In this document: positions 8,306-16,677 of the stretch, one piece after another
Numbering within the stretch: the stretch's first letter is position 1
Layout of the letters: the number at the start of each line of letters is the position of its first letter
Assembly: GCF_014596915.1 (NCBI RefSeq)
Contig: NZ_JACVWU010000013.1
Location: 124,001 to 188,000, forward strand
DNA: 64,000 nucleotides
Reading direction: 5' to 3'
Source of the DNA: Streptomyces sp. TRM68416
GTDB lineage: Bacteria > Actinomycetota > Actinomycetes > Streptomycetales > Streptomycetaceae
The notes under the pieces: model-generated
What the model was told of the DNA's origin: nothing
Seen by the model: only the letters and a program-made list of their open reading frames with translations
The model's database searches: none
Program-made: the position numbers and the translations under genes

Positions 8306-9496
8306 TCAGGGCCGCATCAGCACCTTCACCGCGCCGTCCTGCTTGCGCTGGAACATCTCGTACGCGTGCGGCGCGTCGGACAGCGGCACCCGGTGGGTGG
8401 CGAAGTCGTCCACGCCGAGGGTGTCCTCGTCCGTCAGGTACGGCATGATCTCGTCGGTCCAGCGGCGCACGTTGGCCTGGCCCATCCGGATCTGGATCTG
8501 CTTGTCGAACATCGTCAGCAGCGGCAGCGGGTCGGCCATGCCGCCGTAGATACCGACCAGCGACAGCGTGCCGCCGCGGCGGACCAGGTCGATGGCGGTG
8601 TACAGGGCGGCGAGCCGGTCCACGCCGAACCGTTCGGTGAGCCTGCTGCCGAGCGCCCGCGGGAGCAGGCCCGAGGCCTGCTGGGCGAGGCGGGCGGCCG
8701 CGCTGCCGTGGGCCTCGGTACCGACCGCGTCGATCACGGCGTCGGGCCCGCGGCCGTCGGTGCGGTCGCGGATCGCCGTGACCAGCTCCTTCTCGCTGTC
8801 GAAGTCCCGGAGGTCGAAGGTCTCCACGCCCCGGGCGCGCGCCCGGCGCAGCCGTTCGGTGACCAGGTCCACCCCGAACACCGTGCCGGCGCCGCGCACC
8901 CGGGCAATCCGGCACGCCATGTCGCCGATCGGTCCGAGACCGAGCACGGCGACGCTGCCGCCCTCGGGGAGGCCGGCGTAGGCGACCGCCTGCCAGGCGG
9001 TGGGCAGGACGTCGGAGAGGTAGAGGAAGCGGTCGTCGGGCGGCCCCTCGGGCACCTTGATCGGCCCGAACTGTGCCTGCGGAACCCGGAGGTACTCGGC
9101 CTGGCCGCCCGGTACGGCGCCGTACAGGCGAGTGTATCCGAACAGGGCGGCGCCCATGCCCTCACCCGTCACCTGGGTGGTCTCGCACTGGGTGGGCAGG
9201 CCGTTCAGGCACATCCAGCAGTCGCCGCAGGCGATCTGGAACGGCACCACCACCCGGTCGCCCGCCTTGAGGTCCGGCACCCCGGCGCCGACCTCCTCGA
9301 CGATGCCCATCGGCTCGTGTCCGAGGATGTCGCCGGGCGTCATGAACGGCGTGAGCACCTCGTAGAGATGCAGGTCGGAGCCGCACAGGCCGGTGGAGGT
9401 GATGCGGACCACCGCGTCGGTCGGCTCCTGGATCCTCGGATCGGGCACGTTCTCCACGCGGACGTCCCGTTTGCCCTGCCACGTCACAGCCTTCAC
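8306..9496 (-). CDS. Zinc-dependent alcohol dehydrogenase family protein
   Basis: 396 aa from the GTG at 9496, picked because GGAGGGAG lies 5 bp upstream and the family N-terminus (VKAVTWQGKRDVRVENVPDP) begins there; the frame runs open another 46 codons. Medium-chain dehydrogenase/reductase of the formaldehyde-dehydrogenase-like branch: catalytic zinc Cys in GLCGSDLH, GHEPMG, structural zinc cysteines in ACGDCWMCLNGLPTQC, and the NAD(P)-binding VLGLGPIGDMACRIA. Substrate cannot be read from sequence; members of this branch are often annotated as glutathione-dependent formaldehyde dehydrogenases without proof. It stands alone, divergent from the DUF3048 lipoprotein. Confidence 0.9.
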   Translation of the reverse strand: MKAVTWQGKRDVRVENVPDPRIQEPTDAVVRITSTGLCGSDLHLYEVLTPFMTPGDILGHEPMGIVEEVGAGVPDLKAGDRVVVPFQIACGDCWMCLNGLPTQCETTQVTGEGMGAALFGYTRLYGAVPGGQAEYLRVPQAQFGPIKVPEGPPDDRFLYLSDVLPTAWQAVAYAGLPEGGSVAVLGLGPIGDMACRIARVRGAGTVFGVDLVTERLRRARARGVETFDLRDFDSEKELVTAIRDRTDGRGPDAVIDAVGTEAHGSAAARLAQQASGLLPRALGSRLTERFGVDRLAALYTAIDLVRRGGTLSLVGIYGGMADPLPLLTMFDKQIQIRMGQANVRRWTDEIMPYLTDEDTLGVDDFATHRVPLSDAPHAYEMFQRKQDGAVKVLMRP

Positions 9497-9573
9497 CGTC
9501 GGCTCCCTCCGTCGGGTCCCGGCCCCGGGTACCCGAGGGGTCCGGCGCGAACCGCGCGTGCGCCGATCGGTGT

Positions 9574-9589
9574 ATTGCACGCGAGCAAT
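9574..9589. promoter_or_regulatory. Inverted repeat ATTGC-N6-GCAAT between divergent genes
   Basis: Perfect 5-bp arms (9574-9578 and 9585-9589) in the 157-bp region between the alcohol dehydrogenase and lipoprotein genes. A TATAAG at 9621-9626 could serve as a -10 element. It may be an operator; nothing in the neighbourhood identifies the regulator. Confidence 0.25.
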
Positions 9590-9653
9590 CAGATTCAAGC
9601 GGGTATGGCCAGCAATGAACTTATAAGCGCACAATCATTGACAACAGAACGGG

Positions 9654-10652
9654 GTGGCTTCGGTGGACACGGGACACAGGGGGCGCAGGCGACGCGCCGC
9701 GACGACGGCGGCGCTGCTGGCCACGGCACTGACGGCCGCACTGGCGGCGGGCTGCACCACGTCGGACGGACGGCTCGACGACGGGCGCGCACCCGACCGG
9801 ACCGCGGCGCAGAGTCCCGCCGAGAGCCGGGCGAGCGAGGACTCGGTCCTCGCCGTGAAGATCGACAACGTCCGCCGGGCCAGACCCCAGACCGGCATCA
9901 ACTCCGCGGACGTCGTCTACGTCGAGCAGGTCGAGGGCGGGCTGAGCCGGCTGATGGCGGTGTACGCGACCAAGCTGCCCAAGGTCGTCGGGCCGGTGCG
10001 CAGCGCGCGCGAGTCCGACCTGGAGCTGCTGCGCCAGTTCGAGGAACCGACGCTGGCCTTCTCCGGCGCCCAGAGCAAGCTGATGCCGCTGATCAACAAG
10101 GCCCCGCTGGACGCCCGGACGCCGGAGAAGGCCGCGGGCGCCTACTACCGCGGCACCGGCAGGCCCGCACCGCACAACCTCTATCTGCGCCCCGCCCGCC
10201 TGGTGCCCGGAACACCGGGCGCCGCCACCCTCACGACCGGCTTCCGCTACGGCGCCGCTCCCTCCGGCGGCACACCGCAGACCTCGCACACGGTCAGGTA
10301 CCCGGCGGCACGCTTCACCTTCACCTGGTCCGCGAGCAAGGCCCGTTGGCTGGTCTCGATGGACGGCACCCCGAGCAGGACGACCGACGGGAGGCGCATG
10401 GCGCCCGCGACGGTCGTCGTGCAGTACGTGAAGGTGCGCAAGTCCGCCTACCACGACTCCCTCGGCAACAACACGCCCTACACCGAGACGGTGGGCTCCG
10501 GGAAGGCGAAGGTGCTGCGCGGCGGACGGGTCCACGACGTCAACTGGGCGCGCCCGAAGGCCACGAGCGGCACGACGTTCACGACCTCGTCGGGCGCGCC
10601 GGTCAACTTCGCCAAGGGGCAGGTGTGGGTGGTGTTCGCCAAGGCGTCCTGA
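9654..10652 (+). CDS. DUF3048 (YerB-like) lipoprotein
   Basis: 332 aa from GTG 9654; a second GTG at 9663 (VDTGHRGRRRR) has the better-spaced GGGGTGG site and may be the real start. An Arg-rich n-region, a hydrophobic helix and a lipobox (LAAGC) give a lipoprotein signal. The rest fits the DUF3048 two-part fold: VKIDNVRRARPQTGINSADVVYVEQVEGG, MAVYATKLPKVVGPVRSAR, and a C-terminal half with AAGAYYRGTGRPAPHNLY and VVVQYVKVRKS. The family is common in Gram-positives with unknown function, probably at the cell envelope. It converges on pcaV. Confidence 0.85.
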   Translation: MASVDTGHRGRRRRAATTAALLATALTAALAAGCTTSDGRLDDGRAPDRTAAQSPAESRASEDSVLAVKIDNVRRARPQTGINSADVVYVEQVEGGLSRLMAVYATKLPKVVGPVRSARESDLELLRQFEEPTLAFSGAQSKLMPLINKAPLDARTPEKAAGAYYRGTGRPAPHNLYLRPARLVPGTPGAATLTTGFRYGAAPSGGTPQTSHTVRYPAARFTFTWSASKARWLVSMDGTPSRTTDGRRMAPATVVVQYVKVRKSAYHDSLGNNTPYTETVGSGKAKVLRGGRVHDVNWARPKATSGTTFTTSSGAPVNFAKGQVWVVFAKAS

Positions 10653-10670
10653 GAGGCGGCGCTCCGGGCG

Positions 10671-11135
10671 TCAGGGCTGGCTGACGAGGGGCTCGGCCGG
10701 GTTGCGGAGTCCCTCGGCCGCATCGGCGACCCGCCGGATGAGGTCGAAGAACACCGTCTGCTCCGCGGCGGAGAGCGGAGCGAGGAAGACCTGGTTCATC
10801 CGGGCGGTGCGCACGGTGAGCTTGCGGTGGACGCGCTGCCCGTCCTGCGTCGGCCGCAGCAGGGAGCGCCGGCCGTCCTGCGGGTCGCGGACCTTGTCCA
10901 GCAGTCCGCGGCGGCCGAGCCGGCTGATCACCTCGGCGACGGTGGAGCGGTCCAGGCCCACCCGCTCCCCCACCGTCCGCTGGTCGAGCCCCGGCTCGGC
11001 GACGAGGGTGTTGAGGACGGCGAACTGCGGCGAGGTGATCTCCTCCGAGACCATCGTGTTCCACAGCAGGTAGTGCGCCTGCTGGAGCCTGCGGGCGAGG
11101 TGCCCGGGATGGGTGGTCAGATCCACCGCAGCCAT
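10671..11135 (-). CDS. pcaV: MarR-family repressor of the pca operon (PcaV)
   Basis: 154 aa winged-helix protein with the MarR arrangement: N-terminal dimer helix, recognition helix in LDRSTVAEVISRLGRRGLL and the wing DPQDGRRSLLRPTQDG. It lies divergent from pcaI, as PcaV does in Streptomyces coelicolor, where it represses the protocatechuate operon and is released by protocatechuate. Arg15/16 near the N-terminus fits the position of the ligand-binding Arg reported for that protein, but this was not aligned. The 184-bp shared upstream region holds a perfect palindrome next to pcaI. Name assigned by context and family. Confidence 0.88.
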   Translation of the reverse strand: MAAVDLTTHPGHLARRLQQAHYLLWNTMVSEEITSPQFAVLNTLVAEPGLDQRTVGERVGLDRSTVAEVISRLGRRGLLDKVRDPQDGRRSLLRPTQDGQRVHRKLTVRTARMNQVFLAPLSAAEQTVFFDLIRRVADAAEGLRNPAEPLVSQP

Positions 11136-11279
11136 GTGCGCTCCCGAGGTCGTGTTCGTTGGTGCACTGAACGATACCCGCAGGCGCCCGCTCCTGTCTG
11201 CAACGCATCGCTGCAGCTCAGATACAACCTCTTGACGACCAGGTACGCGAGTGGCAGCGTGAGGACGACCTCGCTGAAA

Positions 11280-11297
11280 TACTCAGTGCCCTGAGTA
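11280..11297. promoter_or_regulatory. Putative PcaV operator
   Basis: TACTCAG (11280-11286) and CTGAGTA (11291-11297) are perfect 7-bp inverted arms around TGCC, 22 bp before the pcaI start. A TTGACG at 11232-11237 may be part of the operon promoter, which would put the palindrome at or just after the transcription start. It fits a MarR dimer site. Assignment to PcaV is inference from position. Confidence 0.55.
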
Positions 11298-11319
11298 ATT
11301 GGAGAGATGGGGCTTGCGG

Positions 11320-12102
11320 ATGGACAAGGTGGTCGCCACGGCCGTGGAGGCGGTGGCCGATGTGCCGGACGGCGCGTCGCTGGCGGTGGGCGGATTCGGG
11401 CTCAGCGGTGTGCCGAACGTACTGATCCAGGCCCTGTACGAGCGTGGCGTGGGCGACCTGTCGGTGGTCTCCAACAACTGCGGCGCCATGGAGTCGGGTC
11501 TCGCGGTGCTGCTGTCGGCCGGGCGGATCGCGCGGGTGACCGGCTCCTACATCGGCGCCAACAAGGAGTTCGCCCGCCAGTACCTCGGGGGCGAGCTGGA
11601 GGTGGAGATGATTCCGCAGGGCACGCTGGCCGAGCGGCTGCGGGCCGGCGGCGCCGGGATCCCCGCCTTCTACACGCCGGCCGGGGTGGGCACCCAGGTC
11701 GCCGAGGGCGGACTGCCCTGGCGCTACGACGGCTCCGGCGGCGTCGCGCTGGCCTCGCCGGCGAAGGAGGTGCGGGAGTTCGACGGCACCGAGTACGTGC
11801 TGGAGCACGGCATCCGCACCGACTTCGCGCTGGTCCGGGCGGCCCGGGGCGACCGGCACGGGAACCTGGTGTTCGCCAAGTCCGCCCGGAACTTCAACCC
11901 GCTGGCCGCCATGGCCGGGCGGGTGACGATCGCCGAGGTGGAGGAACTCGTCGAGCCGGGCGGGATCGACCCGGACGCCGTACACCTGCCGGGGATCTTC
12001 GTGCAGCGGGTGGTGGCCCTCACCCCCGAGCAGGCCGCCGACAAGGGCATCGAGCGGCGCACGGTCTCCGCGCCCCGGGCACGAGGGACGGTGAGCGGCT
12101 GA
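11320..12102 (+). CDS. pcaI: 3-oxoadipate CoA-transferase subunit alpha (PcaI)
   Basis: 260 aa. Alpha subunit of succinyl-CoA:3-ketoadipate CoA-transferase, which activates beta-ketoadipate with CoA from succinyl-CoA. The family glycine loop is AVGGFGLSGVP near the N-terminus; VTGSYIGANKEF, GAGIPAFYTPAGVGT and NLVFAKSARNFNPLAAMAG follow in the usual order. The ATG at 11320 is chosen over an upstream in-frame TTG because the alignment-typical MDKVV start begins there, although its ribosome site (GGGG) is modest. First gene of the seven-gene pca operon; its stop overlaps the pcaJ start by 1 bp. Confidence 0.95.
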   Translation: MDKVVATAVEAVADVPDGASLAVGGFGLSGVPNVLIQALYERGVGDLSVVSNNCGAMESGLAVLLSAGRIARVTGSYIGANKEFARQYLGGELEVEMIPQGTLAERLRAGGAGIPAFYTPAGVGTQVAEGGLPWRYDGSGGVALASPAKEVREFDGTEYVLEHGIRTDFALVRAARGDRHGNLVFAKSARNFNPLAAMAGRVTIAEVEELVEPGGIDPDAVHLPGIFVQRVVALTPEQAADKGIERRTVSAPRARGTVSG

Positions 12103-12746
12103 TGGCGTGGACGCGCGAGGAGATGGCCGCGCGGGCGGCGCGCGAGCTGAGCGACGGGCAGTACGTCAATCTCGGCATCGGACTGCCCACCCTGATCCCC
12201 AACCACCTGCCACCGGGCGTCGAGGTGGTCCTGGAGTCCGAGAACGGCATCCTCGGCACCGGCCCCTATCCGACCGAGGACGCCGTCGACCCGGACCTGA
12301 TCAACGCGGGCAAGGAGACCGTCACCGTCCTGCCCGGCGCCTCCTTCTTCGACTCCGCGCTGTCCTTCTCGATGATCCGCGGCGGGCACATCGACGTCGC
12401 CGTGCTGGGCGCGATGCAGGTCTCGGCGGGCGGAGACCTGGCCAACTGGGCCGTCCCCGGCAAGATGATCACCGGGATCGGCGGGGCGATGGACCTGGTC
12501 CACGGCGCCCGCACGGTCATCGTCGTGATGACGCACACCGCCAAGGACGGCTCGCCGAAGATCCTCACCGAGTGCGCGCTGCCGCTCACGGGCAGGGCGT
12601 GTGTGAACCGGGTCATCACCGATCTCGGGGTGATCGACGTGACGCCGGACGGGCTGGTGTTGACCGAGGTCGCCCCCGGCGTGGCCGTGGAGGACGTCGT
12701 CGCCCGGACCGAGGCCAAGCTGACCCTCGCGGAGGACCTGCTGTGA
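12102..12746 (+). CDS. pcaJ: 3-oxoadipate CoA-transferase subunit beta (PcaJ)
   Basis: 214 aa. Beta subunit carrying the catalytic glutamate of the CoA-transferase in the SENGILG signature (VVLESENGILGTG), which forms the glutamyl-CoA thioester. YVNLGIGLPTLIPNHL and GGHIDVAVLGAMQVS are further family blocks. The ATG shares its first base with the pcaI TGA, and the gene ends in a GTGA overlap with pcaF, so the two subunits and the thiolase are translationally coupled. Confidence 0.95.
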   Translation: MAWTREEMAARAARELSDGQYVNLGIGLPTLIPNHLPPGVEVVLESENGILGTGPYPTEDAVDPDLINAGKETVTVLPGASFFDSALSFSMIRGGHIDVAVLGAMQVSAGGDLANWAVPGKMITGIGGAMDLVHGARTVIVVMTHTAKDGSPKILTECALPLTGRACVNRVITDLGVIDVTPDGLVLTEVAPGVAVEDVVARTEAKLTLAEDLL

Positions 12747-13945
12747 ACCCGGTCTACATCGTCGACGCGGTCCGTACCCCGATCGGCCGCTACAACGGCG
12801 GCCTGGCCGGCGTCCGGCCCGACGACCTGGCCGCCCACGCCCTGCGCGAACTGCTCGGCCGCACGCCCGGCCTGGACCCGGCCCGCATCGAGGACGTGTA
12901 CTTCGGCAACGCCAACGGCGCCGGCGAGGAGAACCGCAACGTCGCCCGCATGGCCGCGCTGCTGGCCGGGCTGCCCACCGGCGTGCCGGGCGTGACCGTC
13001 AACCGGCTGTGCGCCTCCGGCCTGGAGGCGGTGATCCAGGCGGCCCGCGCCATCGCGGTCGGCGACGCCTCCATCGCCGTGGCGGGCGGTGTGGAGTCCA
13101 TGACGCGGGCGCCGTACGTGCTGCCCAAGTCCGACCGGCCGTTCCCGGCCGCGCACACCGAGCTGTTCTCGACCACCCTGGGCTGGCGCATGGTCAACCC
13201 GAGGATGGACCCGCAGTGGACGGTCCCGCTGGGCGAGTCGGCCGAGCTGATCGCCGACAAGCACAGGATCAGTCGCGAGCAGCAGGACGCGTACGCGCTC
13301 GGCAGCCACCGCAAGGCCGCCGCGGCACAGGAACAGGGGCTGTTCGAAGCCGAGTTGGCGCCCGTGCCGATCCCGCGGCGCACGGGTGACCCGGTCGTGT
13401 TCGGCGCCGACGAATGCGTCCGCCCGGACGCCTCCCCGGAGGCGATGGCCAAGCTCGCGCCGGCCTTCCGCCGCGAGGGCGGCACGGTCACCGCGGGAAA
13501 CGCCTCCCCGCTCAACGACGGCGCCGCGGCCCTGCTGCTGGTCGACGAGGAGGGCCTGAAGGCCACCGGCCGGGAGCCGCTCGCCCGGGTCTCCGCCACC
13601 GGGGTCTCCGCGATCGACCCGCACTACTTCGGACTCGCCCCGGTCGAGGCCGTCAACCGGGCTCTGGGCAAGGCGGGCAAGGGCTTTGACGACCTGTCAG
13701 TCCTCGAACTGAACGAGGCCTTCGCCGCCCAGGTACTCGGCTGTCTCGCCGAATGGCCGGAGTTCGACCCGGCGGTCCTCAACCCCCAGGGTGGCGCCAT
13801 CGCCCTCGGCCATCCGCTCGGCGCCTCCGGCGCCCGGCTCGCCGGCACCGTCGCCCATCAACTCGCCCGCCGGGGCAGCGGAGTCGGCGTCGCCGCCCTC
13901 TGCATCGGCGTCGGCCAGGGCCTCGCCCTCGTCCTCGAACGCTAA
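12743..13945 (+). CDS. pcaF: Beta-ketoadipyl-CoA thiolase (PcaF)
   Basis: 400 aa from the GTG at 12743, overlapping pcaJ. Cleaves beta-ketoadipyl-CoA to succinyl-CoA and acetyl-CoA. The acylated Cys90 is in VNRLCASGLEAV; the C-terminal active-site His is in GGAIALGHPLGASG and the second Cys in ALCIGVGQG. The start VYIVDAVRTPIGRYNGGL and the GAGEENRNVARMA block fit the PcaF/PaaE branch of thiolases. Length is normal. The context makes PcaF rather than a general acetyl-CoA acetyltransferase. Confidence 0.95.
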   Translation: MNPVYIVDAVRTPIGRYNGGLAGVRPDDLAAHALRELLGRTPGLDPARIEDVYFGNANGAGEENRNVARMAALLAGLPTGVPGVTVNRLCASGLEAVIQAARAIAVGDASIAVAGGVESMTRAPYVLPKSDRPFPAAHTELFSTTLGWRMVNPRMDPQWTVPLGESAELIADKHRISREQQDAYALGSHRKAAAAQEQGLFEAELAPVPIPRRTGDPVVFGADECVRPDASPEAMAKLAPAFRREGGTVTAGNASPLNDGAAALLLVDEEGLKATGREPLARVSATGVSAIDPHYFGLAPVEAVNRALGKAGKGFDDLSVLELNEAFAAQVLGCLAEWPEFDPAVLNPQGGAIALGHPLGASGARLAGTVAHQLARRGSGVGVAALCIGVGQGLALVLER

Positions 13946-13963
13946 GACTCCCCGGGGAACCCC

Positions 13964-14737
13964 ATGACTCTCACCCAGCACGACATCGACCAGGAGATCG
14001 CGGCCGAGCGCGCCGCGTACGAGAAGCGGATCGCCGACGGCGCGCCGGTCGAGCACCAGCCGCGCCGCGACTACGCCCCCTACCGCTCCTCCGTCCTGCG
14101 CCACCCCAAGCAGCCGCCCATCGCCATCGACGTCGCCCAGGACCCGGAGCTGGTGGAGCTGCACTCCCCCGCCTTCGGCGAGCGGGACGTCACCGAACTG
14201 GACAACGACCTCACCCGGCAGCACACCGGCGAGCCGATCGGCGAGCGGATCACCGTCTCCGGGCGGCTGCTGGACCGCGACGGCCGCCCGGTCCGCGGTC
14301 AGCTCGTGGAGATCTGGCAGGCCAACTCGGCGGGCCGCTACGCCCATCAGCGCGAGCAGCACGACGCCCCGCTGGACCCGAACTTCACCGGCGTGGGCCG
14401 CACTCTGACCGACGACGAGGGCACCTACCGCTTCACCACCGTCCAGCCGGGCCCCTACCCCTGGCGGCAGCACCTCAACGCCTGGCGTCCGGCGCACATC
14501 CACTTCTCGGTCTTCGGCACGGCGTTCACGCAGCGGCTGGTGACCCAGATGTACTTCCCGGCCGACCCGCTGTTCCCGTACGACCCGATCATCCAGTCGG
14601 TGACGGACGACGCGGCCCGGCAGCGGCTGGTCGCCACGTACGACCACAGTCTGTCCGTGCCGGAGTTCTCGATGGGCTACCACTGGGACATCGTGCTCGA
14701 CGGCCCGCACGCCACCTGGATCGAAGAGGGACGCTGA
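13964..14737 (+). CDS. pcaH: Protocatechuate 3,4-dioxygenase beta subunit (PcaH)
   Basis: 257 aa. Iron-bearing subunit of the intradiol dioxygenase that opens protocatechuate to 3-carboxy-cis,cis-muconate. The non-haem Fe(III) ligands are visible as two Tyr (NSAGRY and GPYPW) and two His (RPAHIH). The N-terminal extension and the PDPLFPYDPI region are typical of the beta subunit. Starts 18 bp after pcaF with a GGGGAA site. Confidence 0.95.
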   Translation: MTLTQHDIDQEIAAERAAYEKRIADGAPVEHQPRRDYAPYRSSVLRHPKQPPIAIDVAQDPELVELHSPAFGERDVTELDNDLTRQHTGEPIGERITVSGRLLDRDGRPVRGQLVEIWQANSAGRYAHQREQHDAPLDPNFTGVGRTLTDDEGTYRFTTVQPGPYPWRQHLNAWRPAHIHFSVFGTAFTQRLVTQMYFPADPLFPYDPIIQSVTDDAARQRLVATYDHSLSVPEFSMGYHWDIVLDGPHATWIEEGR

Positions 14738-14743
14738 CCTGCC

Positions 14744-15349
14744 ATGACGAAGATCGACACCAGCCGTCCGGAGACCGTGCTGCCCACGCCGTCGCACACG
14801 GTCGGCCCCTTCTACGGCCACGCCCTGCCCTTCCCCGGCGGCGGTGACATCGCCCCCGTCGGCCACCCGGACACGATCGCGCTCCAGGGGTACGTCCTCG
14901 ACGGCGAGGGCAAGCCGCTGCCGGACGCGTTCGTGGAGCTGTGGGGTGCGGACCCGGACGGCCGGGTGCCGCGGGTCGACGGCTCCATGCGCCGCGATCC
15001 CGCGAGCGGCGGCTTCCTGGGCCGCAACGGCGTGGAGTTCACCGGCTGGGGGCGCGTCCAGACCGACGCGAACGGCCACTGGACCGCGCGGACGCTGCGG
15101 CCCGGGGCGCGGGGGCGCAGCGCGCCGTACCTCAGTGTGTGCCTGTTCGCGCGGGGGCTGCTCGTGCACCTGTACACGCGGATCTACCTGCCGGGCGACG
15201 AGGCCGCGCTGGCCGCGGACCCGCTGCTCTCCCGGGTACCGGCCGACCGGCGCGACACGCTGATCGCTACGGACCAGGGCAACGGGACGTACGGTTTCGA
15301 CATCCGCCTTCAGGGCGAGGGCGAGACGGTCTTCCTGGAGTTCCAGTGA
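14744..15349 (+). CDS. pcaG: Protocatechuate 3,4-dioxygenase alpha subunit (PcaG)
   Basis: 201 aa. Homologous to PcaH but without the iron ligands at the equivalent places, as expected for the alpha subunit that completes the alpha-beta protomer. TPSHTVGPFYGHALP opens the conserved part; VELWGADPDGR and YLSVCLFARGLLVHLYTRIYLPGDE follow. It starts 6 bp after pcaH and its stop overlaps the pcaB GTG. Confidence 0.94.
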   Translation: MTKIDTSRPETVLPTPSHTVGPFYGHALPFPGGGDIAPVGHPDTIALQGYVLDGEGKPLPDAFVELWGADPDGRVPRVDGSMRRDPASGGFLGRNGVEFTGWGRVQTDANGHWTARTLRPGARGRSAPYLSVCLFARGLLVHLYTRIYLPGDEAALAADPLLSRVPADRRDTLIATDQGNGTYGFDIRLQGEGETVFLEFQ

Positions 15350-16677
15350 ATCCTCCCGACACGGACACCGGCCTGCTCTCCCCCGGGTGGGCCGGTTCCC
15401 CCGCCGCCGACGCGACCGGTGACGGCGCGTTCCTGCAGGCGCTGCTGGACGCCGAGGCCGCGCTGACCCGCGCCCAGTCCGCGCTGGGCCTGGCCCCGGC
15501 CGAGGCGGCGACGGCGGTGGCCCGGGCGGCCGAGGCGAGCCGGTTCGACGTACGGTCCCTGGCGGAGCGCGCCCGGGCGGGCGGGAACCCGGTGATTCCC
15601 CTGGTGGCCGAGCTGACCGGGGCGGTCGGCGCGGAGTACGGCCCGTACGTCCACCGGGGCGCGACCAGCCAGGACATCATGGACACCGCGGCGATGCTGG
15701 TCGCGCACCGCACGCTGGGCCTCGTCCTCGCCGACCTCGCCCGCGTCGCGGAGGCGCTGGCCCGGCTCGCCGCCGAGCACCGCACCACCGTCCTGCCCGG
15801 GCGCACGCTCACCCAGCACGCCGTGCCGACGACGTTCGGGCTCAAGGCGGCGGGCTGGCGTGCGCTGGTGCTCGACGCACGGGACCGCGTCACCGCCGTA
15901 CGCGGCTCGCTGCCCGTGCAACTCGGGGGCGCTGCCGGGACGTTGGCCGCCTTCGCGGTGTACGGCGCCGAGGACGCGACCGCGCTGGTCGCGGCGTACG
16001 CCCGGGAGGCCGGGCTCGGTATCCCGGTGCTGCCCTGGCACACCCTGCGCACCCCGATCGCCGACCTCGCCGGATGTCTCGCCTTCACCGCCGGGGCGCT
16101 CGGCCGGATCGCGGCGGACGTGCTCACGCTCTCCCGCACCGAGATCGCCGAGCTCGCGGAGGACAGCGGGGGCGGTTCCTCGGCCATGCCGCACAAGGCC
16201 AACCCGGTGCGGTCCACGCTGATCGCGGCCGCCGCCCGGCGGGCCCCCCACCTCGCTGCCACGCTCTACGGCTCACTGGTCGCCGAGGACGAGCGGCCGG
16301 CCGGCGCCTGGCACGCCGAGTGGGAGCCGCTGCGCGAGCTGCTCCGGCTCACCGGCGGGGCCGCCCGGGACGCCGCCGAACTGACCGAGGGGCTACGGGT
16401 GAACGCCGCCGCCATGCGCGAACACCTCGACCTCACCCACGGGTTGATCGTCTCCGAGCGTCTCTCCGCCGAACTCGCCCCGGTCCTCGGCCGCGCCCGC
16501 GCCAAGACCCTCCTCACCGAACTGGCCCGACGCTCCCACACCGAGGACCGCACCCTCGCAGAACTACTGGCCGAGGAACCCGAGTTGAAGGACCTGGACC
16601 TCGCCGACCTCACCGACCCCGCCCGCTACACCGGCAGTGCCACCGCCCTCACCGACCGTGCCCTGGAGCGACGTTGA
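15346..16677 (+). CDS. pcaB: 3-carboxy-cis,cis-muconate cycloisomerase (PcaB)
   Basis: 443 aa from the GTG at 15346. Fumarase/aspartase superfamily enzyme that lactonises 3-carboxymuconate to 4-carboxymuconolactone. The superfamily signature loop is GGSSAMPHKANPV with its catalytic Ser; VHRGATSQDIMDTA and LPGRTLTQHAVPTTFG are the other two conserved regions. Length is as expected. TTGA overlap at the 3' end couples it to pcaL. Confidence 0.94.
   Translation: MNPPDTDTGLLSPGWAGSPAADATGDGAFLQALLDAEAALTRAQSALGLAPAEAATAVARAAEASRFDVRSLAERARAGGNPVIPLVAELTGAVGAEYGPYVHRGATSQDIMDTAAMLVAHRTLGLVLADLARVAEALARLAAEHRTTVLPGRTLTQHAVPTTFGLKAAGWRALVLDARDRVTAVRGSLPVQLGGAAGTLAAFAVYGAEDATALVAAYAREAGLGIPVLPWHTLRTPIADLAGCLAFTAGALGRIAADVLTLSRTEIAELAEDSGGGSSAMPHKANPVRSTLIAAAARRAPHLAATLYGSLVAEDERPAGAWHAEWEPLRELLRLTGGAARDAAELTEGLRVNAAAMREHLDLTHGLIVSERLSAELAPVLGRARAKTLLTELARRSHTEDRTLAELLAEEPELKDLDLADLTDPARYTGSATALTDRALERR

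Noticed and set aside
11160..11185. GTGCAC-centred sequence near the pcaV start as a second operator
   Set aside because: Only the central six bases are symmetrical; the flanks do not pair.
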